Position numbers and translations under genes: made by a program. From positions 1 to 15,394 of the forward strand of contig CAMLSF010000095.1 in NCBI GenBank assembly GCA_946482615.1: 15,394 nucleotides of DNA, written 5' to 3'. The notes beneath the pieces are model-generated. The model made no database searches and was not told the origin of the DNA. It saw nothing but the letters and a program-made list of their open reading frames with translations. This document shows positions 6,912 to 13,203 of the stretch, piece after piece. This DNA comes from an uncultured Chromatiaceae bacterium. Lineage in GTDB: Bacteria; Pseudomonadota; Gammaproteobacteria; Enterobacterales; Alteromonadaceae. How positions within the stretch are numbered: position 1 is the first letter of the stretch; every line of letters begins with the position of its first letter.

Positions 6912-7259
6912 ATGTCGCCACAAACGCCATCCAAACAACAAAAAATCTGGCAAACGGTATTACAAATTCCTGCCGGAAAAATTGCCAGTTATGGTCAAAT
7001 TGCCGATTTAGCCGGTTTACCAGGCCGTGCCCGTCTGGTGGGGAAAACCCTGGGTTTAGCACCGGATGAACTGCAATTACCCTGGTACAGAGTGATGCGC
7101 TCTGGCGGTCAGCTGGCTTTTGCTGCTGGCACACCTCAAGCTTTAGCACAACAACAATTGCTGCTGGCCGAAGGTGTGATAGTGCGTAATGGCAGAGTCG
7201 CCAAAGACTTCTGGTGGCAACCGGATTTGGCAGAACTGTTATTTAAACTGCAGTACTAG
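6912..7259 (+). CDS. Alkyltransferase-like (ATL) protein, MGMT C-terminal fold
   Basis: DNA-binding protein related to O6-alkylguanine-DNA alkyltransferase. ATL proteins bind O6-alkylguanine, flip it out and flag it for nucleotide excision repair but do not remove the alkyl group. The 115-residue length is that of a stand-alone ATL. The MGMT acceptor motif PCHRV is replaced by PWYRV (57-61), with Trp58 where the reactive Cys would be. SYGQIA (Tyr27) and the ARLVG segment with Arg41, the expected arginine finger, are kept. The ribosome site is weak; an ATG at 6895 is out of frame, so 6912 is the best start. It belongs to the same DNA-damage theme as the imu genes about 4 kb away, but no LexA box is visible upstream of it. 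Confidence 0.9.
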   Translation: MSPQTPSKQQKIWQTVLQIPAGKIASYGQIADLAGLPGRARLVGKTLGLAPDELQLPWYRVMRSGGQLAFAAGTPQALAQQQLLLAEGVIVRNGRVAKDFWWQPDLAELLFKLQY

Positions 7260-7278
7260 CAGTCTATGACTAAGAGCC

Positions 7279-7295
7279 AGCATTTTAAGAATGCT
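7279..7295. terminator. Weak terminator-like hairpin after the ATL gene
   Basis: AGCATT (7279-7284) pairs with AATGCT (7290-7295) across a 5-base loop, followed by TTAA. It sits between the convergent ATL gene and the antitoxin gene. The stem is short and AT-rich, so support is weak. Confidence 0.25.
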
Positions 7296-7316
7296 TTAAC
7301 GGCCAGACAACTTCAT

Positions 7317-7601
7317 TTAATGAGAGGCTAATTCCTGAAAAAACGCTGGGTTTGCCTGAATAGTAGCTAATACCTTTGCAGCTAATCCAGTTGGGTTCCG
7401 TCGTTTTGCCTCCCAACTTTTGATCGTTTCAATGCTGGTTCCAAGCGCCTTTGCCATTTCGCGCTGGGAAACATTCAGTTGCTCCCTGATCGCTTTAACA
7501 TCAGCGATCTCATAGCGGGTAACACGTTCAGCAGCTTTAACACCATTCTTTATATCAACTGCTTCTTCCAAAGAGGCTTTTAACTCATCAAAAAAACTCA
7601 T
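7317..7601 (-). CDS. NadS/HigA-type helix-turn-helix antitoxin
   Basis: DNA-binding antitoxin of a type II toxin-antitoxin pair; it should neutralise the upstream toxin by binding it and repress the operon. It has 94 residues, with an XRE-type helix-turn-helix at about 44-66 (VSQREMAKALGTSIETIKSW). The N-terminal SFFDELKASLEEAV region and VTRYE before the helix-turn-helix match NadS-type proteins as I recall them. I take the ATG at 7601 and not 7613 because GAGG lies six bases before it; the first ATG is itself part of that ribosome site. The toxin stop overlaps this start by 14 bp, so translation is probably coupled. Toxin-first order is typical of higBA modules. Confidence 0.85.
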   Translation of the reverse strand: MSFFDELKASLEEAVDIKNGVKAAERVTRYEIADVKAIREQLNVSQREMAKALGTSIETIKSWEAKRRNPTGLAAKVLATIQANPAFFQELASH

Positions 7602-7935
7602 GTCGCACCTCATCTTTAAGTAGTTTGGTCAGTTTCTTCAGTTCTGCTTTTTCTGCATCAGTCAGATTGTCTTTGGTGTTTTTTGGGTAGGCCATCACAA
7701 GATAAATCACCTCCTCTGTCGCAAGAAAATAAATGACTCTGGCGCCGCCACTTTTCCCTTGCAAGCCTGTCGCCATCCTTATTTTCCTTAGACCACCTGT
7801 TTTCTGTATCAAATCACCTTTATCCGGAAACTCAATGAGCTCTTTCTGAAGCTCTTTCAATTCATCATCAGTTGCAAGCAGCTTGATCTGTCGGGTAAAG
7901 ATTGGAGTTTCAATAAATTCTATTGCATGGCTCAT
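7588..7935 (-). CDS. RelE/HigB2-type mRNA interferase toxin
   Basis: Toxin of 115 residues resembling Vibrio cholerae HigB2, a RelE-fold nuclease that cuts mRNA on the ribosome. Matching parts are GDLIQKTGGLRKIRMA (40-55), the basic loop GKSGGARVIYF (60-70) and a late IYLVMAYPKN strand (77-86). The basic residues R50, K51, R53, K61 and R66 are the likely RNA-contact and catalytic set. The gene is intact, so it should be active unless held by the antitoxin. No clear ribosome site precedes the start; low toxin translation would fit. It is the first gene of the two-gene operon, with a promoter candidate at 7968-7997. Vibrio carries related modules in its superintegron; here the pair sits outside any visible cassette, about 7 kb from intI. 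Confidence 0.88.
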   Translation of the reverse strand: MSHAIEFIETPIFTRQIKLLATDDELKELQKELIEFPDKGDLIQKTGGLRKIRMATGLQGKSGGARVIYFLATEEVIYLVMAYPKNTKDNLTDAEKAELKKLTKLLKDEVRHEFF

Positions 7936-7967
7936 TGCAACATTCTTGATGAATAGCTACATAATAT

Positions 7968-7997
7968 TCTATATGGCGTACTATGTACACCAGTCAA
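7968..7997 (-). promoter_or_regulatory. Predicted promoter of the toxin-antitoxin operon, with possible operator
   Basis: On the minus strand TTGACT (complement of 7992-7997) and TATAGA (complement of 7968-7973) are separated by 18 bp, a good sigma-70 match. Between them, at 7978-7988, is a GTAC-3-GTAC motif that could be the antitoxin operator. The toxin start is 33 bp downstream of the -10 box. Assignment is by pattern only. Confidence 0.5.
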
Positions 7998-8059
7998 GCT
8001 TTTGCTGCTCAACCCATTGTTAAAGCACATGGCGAGCAAAAACAGACAGCACAGCGATG

Positions 8060-8767
8060 CTATCGGGATAAGCTAAACCTACCCAGCAGTACAGTATTTT
8101 GTTGACGCTGATACCAGTCATTGCCGACCAGTTCCAGCTCTTCAATCAGGCAACTACCAAAATCCACTGATGCTAACGCTTTGATTTTCTGTAGAAACAG
8201 CCCTGGGTTTGCAGGTTGTTGGCTAAAACGTATCACCGTCATATGAGCGGTTTGGATGGTATAACGCTGGTCAATCGAATGCTGCAAAGTCGATAAACCA
8301 AAGGCTGAGCGCAGCTTGGCTCTTAACTGATTTAGCTGTGGATCATCAAAAAAGCCCTGCACCAGCACACAAGAAGTGGATGCTGTGATCCCCTGAAAAT
8401 GCAGCCGGAACGGGCCTGTATCCGCTATCACCTCTTTGACTAATTCGACATAAGCCGCTGTATCTATTTGCGATAAAGCAAAACCTGAATAGCAGGAAAT
8501 CAGCGATAAGACAGTCAGGTGCAAATCCGTCGCCGGATAATAATACTGTTGTGGTTCCAGCTGCATCAGATCTGCCAGATGATGCTGAATTTGTTGTTTC
8601 ACCTGCACTGAAGGTCGCGCCAGCAAAGTGACGCCATAGCGGCTGTCTTCTGTAGCAGTTAACAGAGGGTCAGTGTCAAACTGCCGTTGTTCAAACTTCA
8701 GTAAAGACTGCTGCCACAAGGCTTGATAGTGCTGCAGTTGCTGCTGCACTTGCTGCTTAGCCATCAT
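8060..8767 (-). CDS. 2H phosphoesterase-like protein (2'-5' RNA ligase superfamily)
   Basis: Protein of 235 residues with two His-x-Thr motifs, H83-L-T85 (LHLTVLS) and H175-M-T177 (AHMTVIRF). This pair defines the 2H phosphoesterase fold, whose members act on 2',3'-cyclic or 2'-5' phosphodiester bonds. The spacing of about 92 residues fits the two-lobed fold. Some relatives carry the label 'mutarotase' in databases, which the 2H motifs do not support. The substrate is unknown. The first ATG at 8767 is immediately followed by a second at 8764, and the ribosome site is weak. It begins 7 bp after the EamA gene ends, so it is probably the last gene of an MFS-EamA-2H transcript. The N-terminal part is Gln-rich. 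Confidence 0.78.
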   Translation of the reverse strand: MMAKQQVQQQLQHYQALWQQSLLKFEQRQFDTDPLLTATEDSRYGVTLLARPSVQVKQQIQHHLADLMQLEPQQYYYPATDLHLTVLSLISCYSGFALSQIDTAAYVELVKEVIADTGPFRLHFQGITASTSCVLVQGFFDDPQLNQLRAKLRSAFGLSTLQHSIDQRYTIQTAHMTVIRFSQQPANPGLFLQKIKALASVDFGSCLIEELELVGNDWYQRQQNTVLLGRFSLSR

Positions 8768-8774
8768 CTGTTGA

Positions 8775-9656
8775 TTAAGTAAAAGCTTTGGAGCGCAATA
8801 ACCAGCGCAGCGGTAACTGAGACACCAGCATACCCAGCAGCATCAGGCCACAACCAAACAGCGCCCTGTTGCTCAACTCTTCGCCCAACATCCAGACCCC
8901 ACCTATAGCGGCAAATACTGTTTCTAAACTTAAGATAATGGCCGCATGGGCCGGGTGAGCATGTTTTTGTGCCATTACTTGTAAGGTATAGGCGATACCC
9001 ACTGAGACTACCCCCGCATAAAGTACCGACTTCCAGGCCAATAAAGCATTCTCGACTGTGGGTGTTTCAATACTAAAAGCCACCAGCATACTCAAGGCAC
9101 CACAAACGACAAATTGCAAACAGGCCAATAAAATAGGCGGTACTTTTTTGCTGTAGTGATCAATAGTCAGTAAATGTGCAGCCCAGAAAAATGCACCTAT
9201 CAGCTGCAATAAATCGCCAAAATTCACCGAAAAGTTGTCACCTACACTCAGGATATACAAACCAATCACTGCAATAGCGCAGCCGAGCCAGATATTGCCG
9301 CTGATTTTATGCTTCAGGAAAATCCCCAGCAGCGGCACCAGCACTATATAAAGCCCGGTAATAAAACCTGCGTTGGCGGCAGTAGTGTATAACAGCCCAA
9401 CTTGCTGCAGTGATGCGGCGATAAAGAGTAAAACCCCGACAGGAACAGCACCCCATAACAACAGTTTCCAGTCCACCTGTTGCAGTTTGCCCTGATGCTG
9501 ATACCACCAGATCAAGGGCAACAAACTTAATGCGCCGATAAAAAACCTGATGCCGTTAAAAGAATAAGGCCCTAAATGATCCATGCCCAACCGCTGGGCT
9601 ACAAAACCTAAACCCCAGATTGCAGCGGCCAGTAATAACATCAGATTGGCTTGCAT
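8775..9656 (-). CDS. EamA/DMT superfamily permease
   Basis: Ten-helix inner-membrane transporter of the drug/metabolite superfamily, 293 residues, the normal length. Two EamA repeats are visible. The first runs from about residue 3 (LMLLLAAAIWGLGFVAQRLG) to about 137. The second runs from about 146 (GDLLQLIGAFFWAAHLLTID) to about 284, ending in the usual ETVFAAIGGVWMLGEEL segment. EamA proteins export amino acids or metabolites; the substrate cannot be read from the sequence. The start is supported by AGGGAG seven bases upstream. It lies 21 bp after the MFS gene and 7 bp before the 2H gene, consistent with one operon. Confidence 0.9.
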   Translation of the reverse strand: MQANLMLLLAAAIWGLGFVAQRLGMDHLGPYSFNGIRFFIGALSLLPLIWWYQHQGKLQQVDWKLLLWGAVPVGVLLFIAASLQQVGLLYTTAANAGFITGLYIVLVPLLGIFLKHKISGNIWLGCAIAVIGLYILSVGDNFSVNFGDLLQLIGAFFWAAHLLTIDHYSKKVPPILLACLQFVVCGALSMLVAFSIETPTVENALLAWKSVLYAGVVSVGIAYTLQVMAQKHAHPAHAAIILSLETVFAAIGGVWMLGEELSNRALFGCGLMLLGMLVSQLPLRWLLRSKAFT

Positions 9657-9677
9657 GATGGACTCCCTGTAAAAAGC

Positions 9678-10865
9678 TTATTGAAACTTTGAGCTGTAAA
9701 ACACCGGATTAAAACGTGTCGCCATCGCCATCAACAGCACAGCTATAGCAGCTAATAACAACCAGCTGATACTAAAGCTTTGGCTAAAGTCACGGATAAA
9801 ACCAGCAATCAGCGGCGAAAAAGCCGCCAGTGTATAACCTATGCCCTGCACAAAAGCCGTCAGACTGGCGGCTGAAGAAGGCTGATGCTGATGATCCATA
9901 GAGACTATTAAAGACAATGGAAACAAACCACCAATACCTAAACCTAAAAGTGAAGCCCAAACTAAGCCCAGCGCAGGTGCCGCCACTAAACCGGCAAAAC
10001 CTGTTGCCATCAATATCAATAACACCAGCATTACAGGGCGACGGTCGGCTTGACGACTGGCCAGCCAGGGGCTGACAAAACCGGACAACACTTCCATACA
10101 AAGCAATAACCCCAACAGCAAACCACTTTTTTGTTCACTCCAGCCCTGCTCGACATAATAAGCAGGCAACCAGGCCAGCACACAGGTAAAAGCACAGGTC
10201 ACCAGACCAAAAAACATCGCTAAGGTCCAGGCTCTGCCGTATTTGGCAAAACTCAGAGGTTTTTGTGGCGACTGCGCCACAGCCAAGTTTTGAATAACGT
10301 TTTTCTGTGAATACCACAAGACTAAAGCCAGTACAGATAACAACACCCAGCCGGATAAAGCGACCCGCCAGCTTTGTGCCCAGTCGGCCCAAAATGCTGC
10401 TAAAGAAGCCGTTAACGCAGCACCGGCAATAATGGCGGATATATACCAGCCCATCACTAAAGGCGCTTTGCTGCTGAATTTTTGTTTAATCACACCGGGC
10501 ACCACGGCCTGCACCATGGCAATACCTAAACCCGCCACTATGGCACTTAAGGTTAAATCCAATGCGCCTGCAGCCCAATATCGTTGTGCTGTGGCTGCGG
10601 CTATAGCGATGGATGCCCAGAAAATCACCTGATAAGAGCCAAACCACAGCGCCAGCTGATGGGCAAAAAAGATACCTAAGCCCATCGCCAATACTGGCAA
10701 CATGGTCAGTAACGAAGCCTGAGTAAAAGACAGATGCAATTCAGGTTGCATCAAAGGCAATAAAGGCCCGATGGAGGCCATAGAAGGCCTTAAGGTGAGC
10801 GCGATCAGCACTAAACTCAGGATCAGAATCCAGGTTTTCGCGGTAAATGTGGTGGTTTCAGTCAT
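9678..10865 (-). CDS. CynX/NimT-type MFS transporter
   Basis: Twelve-helix major-facilitator permease resembling the CynX family (cyanate transporter CynX, nitroimidazole-related NimT). It has 395 residues from the chosen start. Family-like features are the ALTLRPSMASIGPLLP segment after the first helix, a hydrophilic middle loop, and the GLGIGGLFPLSLIVSMDH segment in the second half. The open frame extends upstream to 10952, but the extra 29 residues are not hydrophobic or conserved-looking, and ATG 10865 puts the first helix where the family has it. No strong ribosome site decides this. It is divergent from imuA, with 173 bp between starts that include the LexA box. The substrate is unknown; export of small anions or drugs is possible. 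Confidence 0.85.
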   Translation of the reverse strand: MTETTTFTAKTWILILSLVLIALTLRPSMASIGPLLPLMQPELHLSFTQASLLTMLPVLAMGLGIFFAHQLALWFGSYQVIFWASIAIAAATAQRYWAAGALDLTLSAIVAGLGIAMVQAVVPGVIKQKFSSKAPLVMGWYISAIIAGAALTASLAAFWADWAQSWRVALSGWVLLSVLALVLWYSQKNVIQNLAVAQSPQKPLSFAKYGRAWTLAMFFGLVTCAFTCVLAWLPAYYVEQGWSEQKSGLLLGLLLCMEVLSGFVSPWLASRQADRRPVMLVLLILMATGFAGLVAAPALGLVWASLLGLGIGGLFPLSLIVSMDHQHQPSSAASLTAFVQGIGYTLAAFSPLIAGFIRDFSQSFSISWLLLAAIAVLLMAMATRFNPVFYSSKFQ

Positions 10866-10978
10866 ATCAGTACCAAGATGATGTAGCGCCTGAAGACGCT
10901 GAAAAGCCGCGCAGATTAACATAATTCTTACGCCCTGATCGAGTTGAGGCAAAAGATCAGAAAACCCTGACTTTGTCC

Positions 10979-11006
10979 TTGCGATCCAAAGCAGATCTTT
11001 TATACT
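10979..11006 (+). promoter_or_regulatory. Predicted imuA promoter
   Basis: TTGCGA (10979-10984) and TATACT (11001-11006) are 16 bp apart, a fair sigma-70 promoter. The -10 box overlaps the LexA box by four bases, so bound LexA would block polymerase. Transcription would start near 11013, about 26 bp before the imuA start. Confidence 0.6.
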
Positions 11007-11022
11007 GTTTTTATATACAGTA
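11003..11022 (+). promoter_or_regulatory. LexA (SOS) box of the imuA-imuB-dnaE2 operon
   Basis: TACTGTTTTTATATACAGTA has the gammaproteobacterial LexA core CTGT-N8-ACAG (CTGT at 11005-11008, ACAG at 11017-11020), extended by matching TA at each end. It ends 16 bp before the imuA ATG. It predicts induction of the operon when RecA filament triggers LexA cleavage. The same intergenic region serves the divergent MFS gene, whose start is 137 bp away. Confidence 0.93.
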
Positions 11023-11038
11023 TTTTGAGATAGAAATC

Positions 11039-11722
11039 ATGAATGCTCTGCTGCAACAGCTTCAGAACAGACAACTGATCTGGCAGGCCAGTCAAACCGA
11101 AGCACCTTATGAACATTGCCAAAGTACAGGCTTTATTGCTTTGGATCAGCTGCTGGGTGGCGGCTGGCCACAGCATAACGTGATTGAATTACAAAGCCAT
11201 GGCGCTTGTGCTGAACTGCAATTGATCCAAAAAGCTTTGGAACTATCCGGCTCTGAGCTGCTGCAAATCTGGATCAATCCACCAGCCACACTCTGCGCCG
11301 AATACCTGCTGCAACAAAAACGGCCTTTACATCAGGTGTTAGAGCTGAATGCGCCCCGCTCTGCCGATGCGCTCTGGGCGGCAGAACTCTGTTTAAAAAG
11401 TGGCAGTTGTATGGATGTGCTGCTGTGGCAAAACCACTTAAATTTAACCCAGTTGAAACGTTTACAACTGGCTGCAGCACAAGGCCAAAGCCAGTTGTAT
11501 CTGTTCCGCCCTATACAAACCGAACAACAGCTGTTGCCCTGGGCTTTAAGCTTACAACTGACCCCGGCGACAACTGGATTGCAGATCCGCATTTTGAAAC
11601 GTAAAGGCGGCTGGCAACAGCAGGAACTGCTGCTGCCATGGGCAGAGCTGTATCCGCAGTTTATAAAACCAGAACTGCAGCAAAAGCAGCATTCCCGTCC
11701 GCCTTTATCCAGAGTCAGTTAA
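11039..11722 (+). CDS. imuA: ImuA, SOS mutasome RecA-like accessory protein
   Basis: ImuA works with ImuB and DnaE2 in induced mutagenesis across DNA lesions. It has 227 residues, a usual length. The RecA-like core begins at about residue 33 with IALDQLLGGGWPQHNVIEL. The loop where RecA has the Walker A lysine reads HGACAEL, so no ATP-binding P-loop is kept, as is common in ImuA. The ATG at 11039 is chosen because in-frame upstream codons would run through the LexA box and -10 element. The C-terminal half is rich in Gln and Leu, like the next gene. Spacing to imuB is 11 bp. The assignment rests on the fold pattern and on the operon order imuA-imuB-dnaE2. Confidence 0.9.
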   Translation: MNALLQQLQNRQLIWQASQTEAPYEHCQSTGFIALDQLLGGGWPQHNVIELQSHGACAELQLIQKALELSGSELLQIWINPPATLCAEYLLQQKRPLHQVLELNAPRSADALWAAELCLKSGSCMDVLLWQNHLNLTQLKRLQLAAAQGQSQLYLFRPIQTEQQLLPWALSLQLTPATTGLQIRILKRKGGWQQQELLLPWAELYPQFIKPELQQKQHSRPPLSRVS

Positions 11723-11733
11723 GGCTGGTGCTT

Positions 11734-13203
11734 ATGGCAGAGATGACGGAGTTTTGGCTGTATTTATATTTCCCGCAGTTGCAGCTGGATAAGTTGCTGT
11801 TGCTGCAGCAAAACATGCCTGCCGGGAACAATACAACGCCACTGGATCTAACAGCGCCTCTGGCGATAGTAGGCGCTGACCATCAGTTGCTGCAATTAAA
11901 TGGAGCGGCCAGACAAGCGGGTTTAACTTTGGGCATGGGCTTAGCCTCAGCGGCAGCGTTATGTCATCAGTTGCAGTTGCTCCCTCATAACGCAGAACAA
12001 GAACAGCAGCAACTGCAGCAGCTCGCTCAGCTGTTGTACCAATACTGCGCCGATATAGCACTGCAGCCTAACTCAGGTTTAGTGTTGAAATTAAACCCTA
12101 TGCTGGCTTTGTATGGGGGGGCTCTGCAGTTCTGGCAACAGCTACAACAGGTGCTGCAACAAGCGGGTTATCAGTATCATTTTGCCACGGCGCAGCAACC
12201 CTTAGTGGCACGTTTACTGGCGCAGCAGGGCTGGGATCAATTTTTACTGCAAAACGATAAAATTCAGCAGCAACTCAAAGCTTTACCACTGCAGCATGCC
12301 CAATTGCCAGACAAACTACAGGAACAATTACAGCGGCTTGGCCTGACACAGCTTGGCGATCTATTGAAGATCCCACAGGCTGAACTGGTGCGGCGTTTTG
12401 GTGTTGAGATGCTGCAGTATTTACAACAACTGACAGGAGCAAAACCTGCGCTGTTGCAGTTTATTCAGCCCGCAGAACAGTTTGAGCAGCAGCTGGAACT
12501 GCTGTACGACATGGAGCGCAGCGACCAGTTGCTTGGGCCTTTACAGTATTTGTTTGGTTTGCTGCAGCTGTATTTGCAACAAAGAGACCAACTGGCCTAT
12601 CAGCTGGAGCTTTGCCTGCTACAACGGCAAGAGCAGCAACAACAGCTGCAACTGCATTCAGCTCAGGGCGAATATCAAAGCAAAGAATGGCTGAAGCTCT
12701 GCGAATTGCAGCTGGAGCGCTTCAAACTGAAAAAACCTGTGATCCAGCTGAAACTGATTTTAAGCCGCACCGGGCCCCGTTACGCTCAGTACAAGACCCT
12801 GTTTGCCGGGAAACAGCAGCTGTATTCGGCCCTGCAGCTGGTGTCCTTATTGCAGGCCCGATTGGGCAAAGATCAGGTCAAAAGCCCTTGCCTGCATAAT
12901 GATTTATTGCCTGAGCAGGCCAACCGTTATGCTTCTGCTTTAGAGCCACAAGCTGCTATTGAAGGCACTTTAGCTGCAGTGCGACCGGCATTTTTAGTCA
13001 CCCCGCCTTTGGCTTTGGATACAGAGCAGCAACAGCAGTTGCAGCTCTGTTATGGCCCTGAACGTTTAAGCAGTGGCTGGTGGCAACAGCAGAGCCAGCA
13101 CCGCGATTATTACATCGGCCAGAATGCGCAAGGCCAGTGGTTGTGGCTATACCGGGATTTGCAGCAACCGGAACAGTTATACCTGCAGGGGTATTTCAGC
13201 TGA
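11734..13203 (+). CDS. imuB: ImuB, catalytically inactive Y-family polymerase homologue
   Basis: ImuB is the hub of the mutasome: it binds the beta clamp, ImuA and DnaE2 and guides DnaE2 to lesions. The 489-residue protein begins with the typical [12 protein letters not shown]. The Y-family metal-binding acids are absent there and in [15 protein letters not shown] (115-129), where active enzymes have an acidic pair, so it cannot polymerise DNA. A helix-hairpin-helix-like thumb at about 191-235 and a little-finger start ([20 protein letters not shown]) follow. The C-terminal end [19 protein letters not shown] fits the family. I choose ATG 11734, with AAGG at 11721-11724, over the in-frame ATG at 11743. 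The protein has about 92 Gln by hand count (about 19 percent). I could not pick out a clear beta-clamp motif. The stop overlaps the dnaE2 start by one base. Confidence 0.93.
   Translation: MAEMTEFWLYLYFPQLQLDKLLLLQQNMPAGNNTTPLDLTAPLAIVGADHQLLQLNGAARQAGLTLGMGLASAAALCHQLQLLPHNAEQEQQQLQQLAQLLYQYCADIALQPNSGLVLKLNPMLALYGGALQFWQQLQQVLQQAGYQYHFATAQQPLVARLLAQQGWDQFLLQNDKIQQQLKALPLQHAQLPDKLQEQLQRLGLTQLGDLLKIPQAELVRRFGVEMLQYLQQLTGAKPALLQFIQPAEQFEQQLELLYDMERSDQLLGPLQYLFGLLQLYLQQRDQLAYQLELCLLQRQEQQQQLQLHSAQGEYQSKEWLKLCELQLERFKLKKPVIQLKLILSRTGPRYAQYKTLFAGKQQLYSALQLVSLLQARLGKDQVKSPCLHNDLLPEQANRYASALEPQAAIEGTLAAVRPAFLVTPPLALDTEQQQQLQLCYGPERLSSGWWQQQSQHRDYYIGQNAQGQWLWLYRDLQQPEQLYLQGYFS

Noticed and set aside
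8045..8065. A short hairpin and T-run after the 2H gene on the minus strand as a terminator
   Set aside because: The stem is only four pairs and the pairing is ambiguous.
9678..10952. The longer MFS start at 10952
   Set aside because: It adds 29 residues that do not match the family layout, while ATG 10865 places the first membrane helix normally.
10973..11038. The upstream extension of imuA to 10973
   Set aside because: The extension would translate through the predicted -10 and LexA box; ATG 11039 lies just downstream of them.
12482..12899. Other-frame open reading frames inside imuB
   Set aside because: They overlap a clear gene in a different frame and show only low-complexity sequence caused by the CAG/CTG-rich codons.
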